Origin: Methanosarcinaceae archaeon
Lineage (GTDB): Archaea; Halobacteriota; Methanosarcinia; Methanosarcinales; Methanosarcinaceae
Assembly (NCBI GenBank): GCA_030609665.1
Contig: JAUWBW010000037.1
Span: 1 to 11,680, forward strand
Direction of reading: 5' to 3'
Length of the DNA stretch: 11,680 bases
Shown here: positions 1 to 5,966 of the stretch, piece by piece
How positions within the stretch are numbered: position 1 is the first letter of the stretch
How the letters are laid out: every line of letters starts with the position of its first letter
The notes under the pieces: generated by a model
Seen by the model: only the letters and a program-made list of their open reading frames with translations
Database searches by the model: none
What the model was told of the DNA's origin: nothing
Made by a program: the position numbers and the translations under genes

Positions 1-80
1 GTTACATGCGGGGAAATGCCTCCAACTTTTACAGAGTGCAGGCTCTCCCAGGAAAACATTCCTATACGTAGTGATTCCAT
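1..80 (-). CDS. Glycosyltransferase (glycogen/starch synthase-like), N-terminal 26 residues only
   Basis: Reading leftward from an ATG at 80, the first 26 codons contain GMFSWESLHSVKVGGISPHV. This matches the opening strand and glycine-rich donor-binding loop (KVGGxxPHV) of GT4/GT5 glycosyltransferases of the glycogen-synthase type, where the lysine and glycines contact the nucleotide-sugar phosphates. An in-frame TAA two codons upstream makes this ATG the only nearby start. A GGGAG stretch lies about 13 nt before it, so the ribosome site is only fair. A TATA-like TCTATATAAT on the same strand lies at 161-170. The gene is divergent from nnr and is cut by the window edge, so its exact substrate (glycogen or another polysaccharide) cannot be told. 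The family call rests on the short motif alone. Confidence 0.7.
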   Translation of the reverse strand, partial: MESLRIGMFSWESLHSVKVGGISPHV

Positions 81-102
81 TATTTACCCTACTCCCTTTT
101 AA

Positions 103-222
103 CTAAGTTACACTAGTACGAATTACTAAATGTACCCCGTGATGATTAATGTATGACAAGATTATATAGATTGCGGAGATTATCATTTCCAATGGCTCGG
201 CCTTGGGACAAAATTCACTCAT
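103..222 (-). CDS. Possible 39-residue small protein, unknown
   Basis: A short leftward frame starts at ATG 222 and stops at TAG 103, 22 nt ahead of the glycosyltransferase start. The product begins MSEFCPKAEPLEMIIS and has a hydrophobic middle (about residues 11-25: LEMIISAIYIILSYI) that could span or lie on a membrane. GGGTG directly abuts the ATG, which is too close for a normal Shine-Dalgarno. The TATA-like sequence at 161-170 lies inside it. It may be a leader peptide, a remnant of an older gene, or chance. I do not recognise it. Confidence 0.22.
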   Translation of the reverse strand: MSEFCPKAEPLEMIISAIYIILSYINHHGVHLVIRTSVT

Positions 223-411
223 CACCCTTTTTAGGCCAATGAGGCTTAATCCCCTCCATAATCGCTAACCAAATATTATAATCATATCAGACATGTCTTT
301 TTGCTGTAATCTCTTTTGCCCGAGCTTATAAGTTATCCTACAAATCACCACCATCTTCAGGATTGAATATGTTGCCTGATTTCGACAAAGCAAATACTTA
401 CCCTGCAAGTA

Positions 412-501
412 TTGTACACTTTAGATCAAGTTTTCACAATAAGTCCTTCCACCCAAATGGGAAAGAATATATGATTGTTTAAAGACATATAAAGTGTACA
501 A
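412..501. repeat. Perfect 12-bp inverted repeat, arms 66 nt apart
   Basis: TTGTACACTTTA at 412-423 is exactly the reverse complement of TAAAGTGTACAA at 490-501. The right arm overlaps the presumed nnr TATA box (catataaag, 486-494). A 12-bp perfect match this close is unlikely by chance. It could be a two-site operator controlling nnr or both divergent genes, or the ends of a tiny inserted element. Apart from this and the small frame at 103-222, I see nothing recognisable in the 81-519 gap. Confidence 0.55.
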
Positions 502-513
502 AAATAAGTGATC
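484..513 (+). promoter_or_regulatory. nnr promoter TATA box and Shine-Dalgarno GTGATC
   Basis: An archaeal TATA-like sequence (catataaa, 486-493) lies 41-48 nt before the ATG at 534. GTGATC at 508-513 matches the archaeal 16S 3' end complement. Its spacing is 6 nt to the ATG at 520 but 20 nt to the coding ATG at 534. The transcript start would fall near 513-520, so the message may be nearly leaderless. Inferred from sequence only. Confidence 0.45.
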
Positions 514-549
514 AATAACATGGACGCAATAACATGGACGCAATAACAT
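513..549 (+). repeat. 14-bp tandem duplication across the nnr start codon (2.6 copies)
   Basis: The unit CAATAACATGGACG occurs at 513-526 and 527-540, followed by nine matching bases at 541-549. This gives two ATGs, at 520 and 534. Because 14 is not a multiple of three, the first ATG reads MDAITWTQ and stops at 546, overlapping the real start. The second ATG is in the nnr frame. It looks like a slippage duplication of the start region. Confidence 0.9.
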
Positions 550-2009
550 CAGCACAGATGAACGCAATTGACGCAAACTGCGAGTACTTAGGCCTGAGCC
601 CCCTGCAACTAATGGAAAATGCAGGTGCTGCAATCGCACAAGCTGTCATCGATAAGATTGGCGGCGGACAGAAAAACAAAGTCATACTTATCACAGGCAG
701 GGGCAACAACGGAGGCGATGCCTTTGTTGCAGCGCGCCATCTCGCATCAGGTTGTGATATTAAGCCAAAGGTAATCCTACTCGGTCGCGCCTTCCAGATA
801 AAAACCGAAGAAGCACGCCGGAATTTTGATGCACTAAAACACAGTGATGTTGACATATTAGAGGTTGTTGAATCAACACAATTTTTGCGATCGGATTGGC
901 TCAAGGACGCTGACATCATCGTGGATGCCATATTCGGAACCGGCATCAAAGGACAGATAAGGGAACCCGAATCTACCGTAATTGATTTGATCAACGATTC
1001 CGAAGCATATATTATCGCAGTGGATGTACCGTCTGGCTTCAGCCCGGATGGTGAACCATTCGACAAATCCGTGCGTGCGGATATAACACTCACATTCCAC
1101 AAAATGAAAACAGGACTTGTAACACCGGATGCGAATACTTACGCTGGTGATGTCAGGGTGGTTGACATAGGAGTCTGTGAGGATGCCGAAAAGTATGTCG
1201 GTATTGGCAATCTTCAAACCCTCACCCGCCGCAGTACAGAAAGTCATAAAGGACATTCCGGCAGGGTTTTGGTAATAGGCGGCGGCGCGTATTCAGGTGC
1301 ACCTGCACTTGCGGCACTTGCAGCACTCCGAACCGGCGCGGATATTGTCACACTGGCTGTCCCAAAGAGCGTGGCTGAAATTGTAGCGTCCTTTTCACCA
1401 AACCTGATAGTCCGCGCCCTCCCATCTGATATCCTGTGCCCCGAAGACGTGCCGCAGATACTGGAAATGATCGGATCGCATGACGTTGTTATAATCGGCA
1501 TGGGACTTGGCATGGATGACAGAATAAAATCAGCAATCTCAGAAATAATCCCACATTGCAAGAGGGTTGTGGTAGATGCCGATGCACTTCATGGACTGAC
1601 ACTTCCGCAAGCCGACGGATGTGATATGATAATAACACCTCATGGGGGAGAGTTTGCGAAACTGCGTGGCACTGAAACCCCAACCGATACAAGCGCCCGC
1701 ATCGAAGCGGTCATGAAGTTCTCAAAACAAAACAGGGTTGTGACATTACTGAAAGGGATCACCGATGTAATCTCTGACGGCGATTCAGTCTTATTGAACA
1801 GAACCGGCAATTCGGGGATGACAGTCGGAGGAACAGGGGACGTGCTTGCAGGCATTGTGGGTGCGCTTTTTGCAGTCAATCCTGCAATGGATGCGGCATC
1901 CTGTGGCACGTTCATAAACGGCGCGGCAGGGGATATTGCATTTGTATCGCGTGGATATGGGTTACTTGCTACTGATGTTATTGATAATATAACTGAAATA
2001 ATGAAATAG
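534..2009 (+). CDS. nnr: Bifunctional NAD(P)H-hydrate epimerase / NAD(P)H-hydrate dehydratase
   Basis: This cytosolic repair enzyme restores hydrated, damaged NADH and NADPH: the N half interconverts the R and S hydrates and the C half dehydrates S-NAD(P)HX using ADP or ATP. The YjeF_N epimerase domain covers about residues 1-215, with GRGNNGGDA (55-63), DAIFGTG (131-137) and VDVPSG (163-168). The ribokinase-like dehydratase domain covers about 235-491, with KGHSGRVLVIGG (239-250), GMGLG (322-326), TPHGGEF (368-374), and GGTGDVLAG (432-440) carrying the catalytic Asp. At 491 residues it is full length for the fused enzyme. The start at 534 lines up with the family N terminus, but its ribosome site is badly spaced because of the upstream duplication. 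It heads a rightward cluster whose next start lies 13 nt downstream, so co-transcription is likely. Confidence 0.95.
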   Translation: MDAITSAQMNAIDANCEYLGLSPLQLMENAGAAIAQAVIDKIGGGQKNKVILITGRGNNGGDAFVAARHLASGCDIKPKVILLGRAFQIKTEEARRNFDALKHSDVDILEVVESTQFLRSDWLKDADIIVDAIFGTGIKGQIREPESTVIDLINDSEAYIIAVDVPSGFSPDGEPFDKSVRADITLTFHKMKTGLVTPDANTYAGDVRVVDIGVCEDAEKYVGIGNLQTLTRRSTESHKGHSGRVLVIGGGAYSGAPALAALAALRTGADIVTLAVPKSVAEIVASFSPNLIVRALPSDILCPEDVPQILEMIGSHDVVIIGMGLGMDDRIKSAISEIIPHCKRVVVDADALHGLTLPQADGCDMIITPHGGEFAKLRGTETPTDTSARIEAVMKFSKQNRVVTLLKGITDVISDGDSVLLNRTGNSGMTVGGTGDVLAGIVGALFAVNPAMDAASCGTFINGAAGDIAFVSRGYGLLATDVIDNITEIMK

Positions 2010-2022
2010 GGGAGTGTAAATA

Positions 2023-2208
2023 ATGGATAAGAATAAAGATCGGGAACTAAGTGTTGATATTGAAAGAAACAGGGTGCGCATCGTAATAAGCCATGGAGAG
2101 GATAGGGAAGTTCTCAAGTTAACACTTGATGAAGCCCGCGCCCTTGTTGGCAAGATAGATGGCGCATTGGAAGATTATGAACAAAGAAAACATCAACGGA
2201 TCGATTGA
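2023..2208 (+). CDS. Small unknown protein, 61 residues
   Basis: I do not recognise this protein. A good ribosome site (GGGGAGTG, from 2010) lies 7 nt before the ATG, and the gap from nnr is only 13 nt, so it is probably translated as part of the same operon. The product is highly charged and soluble. Alternating residues around 8-33 (ELSVDIERNRVRIVISHGED) suggest two or three beta strands, followed by an amphipathic helix at about 34-56 (LTLDEARALVGKIDGALEDY). There are no cysteines or membrane segments. A strand-strand-helix fold of this size could be a small binding or adaptor domain. Its position between nnr and moaC gives no firm functional hint. Confidence 0.75.
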   Translation: MDKNKDRELSVDIERNRVRIVISHGEDREVLKLTLDEARALVGKIDGALEDYEQRKHQRID

Positions 2209-2251
2209 TAATTGGTATGTCGTGGTGTTTTAATTTTACCCAGGTGATCTA

Positions 2252-2737
2252 TTGACAAAAGAGTTTACACATATTGCAGGTGACCGCGCACGGATGGTCG
2301 ATATAAGTGAGAAGGGCGACGTTGTAAGACGTGCGATCGCATCAGGTGAGATCGTTCTCACCAAAGAAACGCTAGAGAAGATACGTGACGGTAATGTTGA
2401 AAAGGGAAATGTGCTTGCAACTGCCACAACAGCAGCAATTCTGGCTGTTAAAAAGACCCCTGAAACAATACCAATGTGCCACCAGATCCCAATTACGGGA
2501 ATTAATGTGGATTTTACAATCGGTGTCGATTCAATAACCGCAGAAGTAGAGGTTAAAACTGTGGCTAAGACCGGTGTTGAAATGGAAGCATTGACAGGTG
2601 TATCTACTGCACTGCTCACTATCTGGGACATGGTAAAATCTGCGGAAAAGGATGACACTGGGAATTATCCGAATACTTTTATCCGAAATATTGGAGTTGT
2701 TGAAAAGTACAAGTCAACCAAAAACAATGTATTATAA
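2252..2737 (+). CDS. moaC: Cyclic pyranopterin monophosphate synthase MoaC
   Basis: MoaC converts the MoaA product 3',8-cyclo-dihydro-GTP to cyclic pyranopterin monophosphate, the second step of molybdopterin synthesis (used in methanogens for Mo/W formylmethanofuran dehydrogenase). The 161-residue length is normal. Family blocks are MVDISEKG (15-22), KGNVLATATTAAILAVKKTP (51-70), IPMCHQIPI (73-81) and VEMEALTGVSTALLTIWDMV (109-128). K51, H77, D126 and K129 fit the active-site positions known from E. coli (K51, H77, D128, K131). The start is TTG at 2252, preceded by the strong archaeal ribosome site AGGTGATCT (2242-2250). The next ATG, at 2294, would remove the start of the conserved domain. 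It lies 43 nt after the 61-residue gene and 46 nt before prs. Confidence 0.95.
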   Translation: MTKEFTHIAGDRARMVDISEKGDVVRRAIASGEIVLTKETLEKIRDGNVEKGNVLATATTAAILAVKKTPETIPMCHQIPITGINVDFTIGVDSITAEVEVKTVAKTGVEMEALTGVSTALLTIWDMVKSAEKDDTGNYPNTFIRNIGVVEKYKSTKNNVL

Positions 2738-2783
2738 GTGCGTGTTACAGTTACACCATAATCATGGTAAAAACGAGGTATAA

Positions 2784-3635
2784 ATGTTGAAGATCATAGG
2801 CGGACCTGCATCACAATTATTGGCATCACGAGTGGCAAGGGAACTAGGCACAAATCCTACCCTTTGCGATTTTAATCGTTTCCCGGATGGTGAGGTATAT
2901 ACTTGCATTCAGGACGAGCAGCTCGAAGACGTAACGATCATCCAAAGCACGACGACAGATTCGGATATTGTTTATCTTTTGCAGATGATCGATGCCTGTG
3001 AGGATGCATCCAGCATCAATGTTGTCATTCCCTACATGGGATATGCAAGACAGGATAAGAAGTTCAAGACCGGCGAGCCCATCAGTGCGCGTGCGGTTGC
3101 CAGAACCATCAATGCGGACAGGGTATTCACAGTCAACATACACGAGAAGAGTGTACTTGATTATTTTAGTGCTCCTGCATCCGACCTTGATGCAACTAAA
3201 CTTCTGGGTTCCCATCTAAAGTCGCTTAACCTAACAGATACTTTGATCTTGGCACCAGATTCCAGTGCTGAATCCCTGGCAAAGAGTGCTGCAGCAGATC
3301 TTGGAATGGATTATGACTATCTGGAAAAAACAAGACATAGCGGCGACACGGTCACCATTAAAACAAAGAACCTTGATGTTACTGGCAGGGATGTTGTCCT
3401 GATAGACGATATGATCTCGACCGGCAGCACGATGGCAGAGTCTATCAGGTTACTGCGGGATCAGGGTGCAAAGGATGTGTATCTTGCATGTGTACATCCG
3501 GTCTTAACACGAAATGCGGTTATTCGGCTCTTCAATGCAGGCGTACGCGACATCTTTGCAACGGATACAATTGAAAAAGCACAGAGTTGTGTGAGCGTTG
3601 CTCCACTGATTGCGGATGCGGTTAGGAATTTGTAG
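2784..3635 (+). CDS. prs: Ribose-phosphate pyrophosphokinase (PRPP synthetase)
   Basis: Makes 5-phosphoribosyl-1-pyrophosphate from ribose 5-phosphate and ATP, feeding purine, pyrimidine, histidine, NAD and, in methanogens, methanopterin synthesis. The 283 residues match the short archaeal enzymes. The N domain has FPDGE (33-37) and the catalytic flexible-loop motif YARQDKKFKTGEPISAR (87-103). HEKSVLDYF lies at 120-128, where bacterial enzymes have their metal-binding histidine loop. KTRHSGDTV (182-190) supplies the catalytic Lys and Arg loop. The PRPP-binding loop is VLIDDMISTGST (205-216). The ATG at 2784 has GAGGT at 2775-2779 with 4-nt spacing and begins directly with the first beta strand. 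It is probably the fourth gene of the nnr cluster, though the 46-nt gap could hold a promoter. Confidence 0.96.
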   Translation: MLKIIGGPASQLLASRVARELGTNPTLCDFNRFPDGEVYTCIQDEQLEDVTIIQSTTTDSDIVYLLQMIDACEDASSINVVIPYMGYARQDKKFKTGEPISARAVARTINADRVFTVNIHEKSVLDYFSAPASDLDATKLLGSHLKSLNLTDTLILAPDSSAESLAKSAAADLGMDYDYLEKTRHSGDTVTIKTKNLDVTGRDVVLIDDMISTGSTMAESIRLLRDQGAKDVYLACVHPVLTRNAVIRLFNAGVRDIFATDTIEKAQSCVSVAPLIADAVRNL

Positions 3636-3669
3636 TATCATAACATACAAAGTCATAAGAGGTTTTATT

Positions 3670-4164
3670 ATGTCACTACCTGAAGTATGCCCACTTGACG
3701 GAAAATCCGGATGCAAAACCAGTGAATGCCATTTGTATCATGTGGACTGGCGTTCCGGTGAAGAAAATTGCTCGATCGATTATGGTGCGACTAAAAAGTC
3801 ATTGTCCAAAGCGGATCCATTGCAGGATACCTATGCACAAAATACAAGCATACGTCTTGGAAGGGAGATCCCAACTACAATGCAGATTCGACCGCCAGTG
3901 CAAAATGTGGCAGAAACCACCAGAGAGGAAACTGTAGTAAATCAGATTCTTGACAATCCCGAAACCATTATTGAAGAGGTTGTGACCTCTGACAAGAACA
4001 TAACAGTGATTGAGTCAAAACATGCATCCGATGGGGCGGTAGCCAAACCTGCTGATGTCAGTGATAATGATAATGCTAAAACAGAAAAAAAGAAAAGTAA
4101 AAGTATCGATGATGTGATGAAACTCGACTTACCTGATGATTACGAAGAAGAATTTTGGAGTTAA
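3670..4164 (+). CDS. Cys/His-containing unknown protein with an acidic, disordered tail
   Basis: Product of 164 residues. The first ~33 residues are cysteine-rich (C7, C15, C20, C33, with H22 and H25) around SECHLYHVDWRSGEENCS, a likely metal-binding or redox head. The rest (about 45-150) is polar, rich in Thr, Glu, Asp and Lys, and probably disordered. It ends in a short conserved-looking acidic tail, SIDDVMKLDLPDDYEEEFWS. No signal peptide or membrane segment is seen. The ATG at 3670 is chosen because AAGAGGT lies about 7 nt before it and because an upstream start at 3610 would overlap the end of prs and add an atypical leader. Spacing to prs is 34 nt. The domain layout (metal head, flexible linker, acidic hook) suggests a protein that docks to a partner. 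No function is known to me. Confidence 0.8.
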   Translation: MSLPEVCPLDGKSGCKTSECHLYHVDWRSGEENCSIDYGATKKSLSKADPLQDTYAQNTSIRLGREIPTTMQIRPPVQNVAETTREETVVNQILDNPETIIEEVVTSDKNITVIESKHASDGAVAKPADVSDNDNAKTEKKKSKSIDDVMKLDLPDDYEEEFWS

Positions 4165-4176
4165 CCGATCCTTTTC

Positions 4177-4199
4177 AGCCGGACATCTGTACTCCGGCT
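4177..4199. terminator. Hairpin between convergent genes
   Basis: AGCCGGA (4177-4183) and TCCGGCT (4193-4199) form a perfect 7-bp stem with a 9-nt loop, exactly in the 35-nt gap between the convergent stop codons at 4164 and 4200. A T run (CCTTTTC) precedes it on the plus strand, but there is no clear T tract after the stem on either strand. It is likely a bidirectional stop or RNA 3' stabiliser, inferred from position and symmetry. Confidence 0.5.
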
Positions 4200-4805
4200 C
4201 TATCTATCAACCCCAACCGTAAACATCAGATTTGCTCCCCCAGTATCTGTTCCTTCCAGATCGGCACCGCTAAGATCTGCAAAGAATATATTTGCACCGC
4301 TAAGATCCGCATTCCTTATATTAGCATCAGTAATGTCTGCAAAGAATATGTTTGCGCCATTTAGTTGTGCTCCTTCCATATCAGTATTGCTGAGGTCAAC
4401 AAAGAACAGGTTTGCACCATTTAGGTATGCACCACTCATGTTTGCATGACTAAAATCTACAAAGAATCGATTCGTTCCCTCAAGATGTGCATTTCGAAGA
4501 TCTGCTCCCTGGTTATCAATGGGAGTTATTTGTATATTGGACTCCGATGCAGGAATTCCACTCCAGGCAAGAGTGATGATTCCAAAAATTACAGCTATTC
4601 CAAATAATATCTGTGTAAGATAACCAATTATCGATTTATTGTGGCTCAGCAGGACATCCAGACCTAAAAGTATCAGTACAACCGGCCAAAAATGCCACAG
4701 TGAACCAAAGAACCCATCCGGAAGCTGTTTTAGATTATTGAGTATCAGGAGTATGCCAAATGTTATCAGGATCAGAGGTCCTGTTATCCCCTGTCTCCCG
4801 CTCAT
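4200..4805 (-). CDS. LiaF-type membrane domain fused to pentapeptide repeats
   Basis: The 201-residue product has an N-terminal LiaI/LiaF-like transmembrane region (DUF5668 type) with hydrophobic segments at about 8-23, 38-53 and 61-81. Then, after a short linker, comes a right-handed pentapeptide-repeat helix at about 99-195. The repeat is A(D/N)LxG-like and has a strict 20-residue period (four pentapeptides, one full coil pair of faces). A Phe pair recurs at 114-115, 134-135, 154-155 and 174-175. The start ATG at 4805 follows GGAGGT, which lies inside the last codons of the upstream pspC-like gene, so the two are translationally coupled. The likely role is membrane-anchored scaffolding or sensing alongside the PspC protein. 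The domains are clear; the function is inferred. Confidence 0.85.
   Translation of the reverse strand: MSGRQGITGPLILITFGILLILNNLKQLPDGFFGSLWHFWPVVLILLGLDVLLSHNKSIIGYLTQILFGIAVIFGIITLAWSGIPASESNIQITPIDNQGADLRNAHLEGTNRFFVDFSHANMSGAYLNGANLFFVDLSNTDMEGAQLNGANIFFADITDANIRNADLSGANIFFADLSGADLEGTDTGGANLMFTVGVDR
4221..4505 (-). repeat. 60-bp in-gene tandem repeat encoding pentapeptide coils
   Basis: At the DNA level a 60-bp period is visible: tgcaaagaatatatttgcac-like blocks recur near 4279, 4339, 4399 and 4459. Each unit encodes 20 residues containing one Phe pair. Similarity is strongest between neighbouring units, as expected for internal duplication. Confidence 0.75.
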
Positions 4806-4806
4806 T

Positions 4807-5334
4807 TTACCTCCCTCCGCGCTTGATCAACATCCATAGGCCGATAAAGATCAGTACTATTGGCCAAAAAAAATCTTCCTTAAACCACCAAAACATGTTC
4901 AGTTCATCAAAAAGAAAGACGATTCCGAGTAGGATCAGAATTGCTCCGAGCCATTTGGAACGTTGATGCGATTCCTTTATTTTCTGTTGTCTTGTTACTT
5001 TGCTATCAGGTGCATTTTTGTCAACATCTTTGCCAACTTCTTCTATTATGTCCTTTACCTGCTCTGCCATCCCCTGCACGTTTTTCTCGATCGTTTTCGA
5101 TATTGGAACCTGTTCGTCACTTTCCGGTTTGGGCATTATTATCATTAAAATTATGTAAAGCAATATTCCAAATCCGTTTATTAATGTAAATACAACAAAT
5201 GCAAGTCTGACAATAATAGTATCAATTCCGAAATATTCAGCTAAACCGCCACATACCCCGTCAATTACCCGATCATCTTTACTCTTGGTCAATCGTGTTT
5301 TCACATGATTATATATCTCCCCACTTTCATCCAT
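4807..5334 (-). CDS. PspC-domain membrane protein with C-terminal LiaF-like region
   Basis: The 175-residue product carries a PspC domain at about 15-68: DRVIDGVCGGLAEYFGID (21-38) is the hallmark motif, followed by the membrane hairpin with segments at 39-52 and 55-67. A charged, helical linker (about 70-127) follows. A second membrane region (129-142 and 156-170) resembles the LiaF/DUF5668 type and is repeated in the downstream protein. PspC proteins of bacteria sense membrane stress; archaeal versions are little studied. The start at 5334 has GAGGTG 4-5 nt upstream. The stop (4807-4809) is one base from the next start, so it heads a two-gene operon. Repeat copy A and a palindrome lie just upstream. 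Confidence 0.88.
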   Translation of the reverse strand: MDESGEIYNHVKTRLTKSKDDRVIDGVCGGLAEYFGIDTIIVRLAFVVFTLINGFGILLYIILMIIMPKPESDEQVPISKTIEKNVQGMAEQVKDIIEEVGKDVDKNAPDSKVTRQQKIKESHQRSKWLGAILILLGIVFLFDELNMFWWFKEDFFWPIVLIFIGLWMLIKRGGR

Positions 5335-5356
5335 TCAAACACCTCATTTTGGTTTA

Positions 5357-5372
5357 CAGGAAAATGTTCCTG
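5357..5372. promoter_or_regulatory. Palindrome CAGGAA-N4-TTCCTG before the pspC-like gene
   Basis: CAGGAA (5357-5362) and TTCCTG (5367-5372) are perfect inverted arms, extended by TT/AA after one mismatch. The site lies 22 nt upstream of the leftward start at 5334, between it and repeat copy A. It could be an operator or a leader hairpin. Part of it (gaaaat...tcctgc) recurs just before repeat copy C, so it may belong to the repeat. Confidence 0.4.
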
Positions 5373-5374
5373 CA

Positions 5375-5436
5375 ACGAGAAAATGCTCACTTCGTTCGCA
5401 TTAACTCGTACTATATGTTTACAAAACCTATACTAC
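5375..5436 (+). repeat. Two-hairpin repeat, copy A
   Basis: Hairpin 1 (5376-5408) pairs CGAG/CTCG, AATGC/GCATT and AC/GT around a TTC loop, separated by symmetric AA/AA and TC/TC mismatches. Three bases later, hairpin 2 has arms TATATGTTT (5412-5420) and AAACCTATA (5424-5432), one mismatch. It ends in actac followed by A-rich DNA, as do the other copies. It lies in the upstream region of the leftward pspC-like gene, where its AT-rich half could act as the TATA box. Confidence 0.85.
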
Positions 5437-5615
5437 AAAAAATCATATTCGATGTTATTAATAATTATGGTGTCCTCAAAATATCTACAATTTATCTTGT
5501 ATAAACCTGCGAATTTGTTGTTCCTCTATTTTGGAGGCATGCAGTCATACGGTGGTGGTTTTGATTTTTGGGTGGGAAATGTGGGTTAAAAAATGAATAT
5601 ACATTTGACTTTCCT
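5437..5615. other. Interior between inverted repeat copies A and B
   Basis: These 179 bp are enclosed by oppositely oriented two-hairpin repeats, with the AT-rich halves facing inward. They hold no recognisable gene. The best candidate is a 16-codon frame at 5539-5589 (starts MQSYGGGFDF) with GGAGG only one base before the ATG, too close to trust. The whole 5375-5677 unit has the shape of a small non-autonomous element, but I see no target-site duplication. Confidence 0.35.
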
Positions 5616-5677
5616 GTAGTATATATTTTATAAATATATAGTGCGAGTTAATGCGAACGAAGTGAGCATTTTCTCGA
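5616..5677 (-). repeat. Two-hairpin repeat, copy B (inverted)
   Basis: On the plus strand, the AT-rich hairpin comes first (arms TATATATTT 5620-5628 and AAATATATA 5632-5640, perfect 9 bp), then three bases, then hairpin 1 at 5644-5676, identical in its 33 nt to copy A read on the other strand. Just after it, a 25-codon frame (5679-5756, starts MSEEHSEREL) follows without a ribosome site; it may be a relic of an older gene. Confidence 0.85.
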
Positions 5678-5773
5678 AATGAGTGAAGAGCATTCCGAAC
5701 GCGAGCTGGAACATGCACTCAACTCCATGGTAGGTGAGTGTCTTCGGCGGTTTTAAAAAAATCATTGCCAAGA

Positions 5774-5966
5774 GCTTATATACAAATGAGTTGTCTAATA
5801 CAATAACAGTTAACTTATTTGATCACTTATAGAATGGGGTCAACTCATCTATATAGGCTTATTTTAGGTTAATTGATTTAATAAATAAAGATTGAACAAG
5901 TCATGCGGAAATTCACAATTGCAACTCTGGCTTAGACAAACTAAAAAGAATAAAGGAGATAAAGAT
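5774..5966 (+). promoter_or_regulatory. Promoter and long leader of the CxxC zinc-ribbon gene
   Basis: A strong archaeal TATA box (gcttatatac, 5774-5783) would start transcription near 5805, leaving about 160 nt before the ATG at 5967. A second TATA-like site (tctatatag, 5849-5857) would give about 90 nt. ATGAGTTG (5786-5793) and CAACTCAT (5841-5848) are perfect 8-bp inverted arms. Whether the leader is regulatory is unknown. Confidence 0.4.

Noticed and set aside
512..1102. 196-codon open frame on the minus strand over nnr
   Set aside because: It is antisense to a gene with all expected Nnr motifs, and its composition (Ser, Ala and Met runs) is that of a shadow frame.
2737..2784. Near-palindromes between moaC and prs (GTGTTAC-A-GTTACAC; ACCAT-AATC-ATGGT)
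   Set aside because: The first has a mismatch and the second only a 5-bp stem; too weak to call an operator or terminator.
3610..3669. Upstream start for the Cys-rich protein
   Set aside because: It overlaps the end of prs, lacks a ribosome site, and the ATG at 3670 has AAGAGGT in the right place.
5892..5966. Upstream in-frame start adding 25 residues to the CxxC protein
   Set aside because: The added segment does not resemble the family, and AAAGGAGAT directly before 5967 decides the start.
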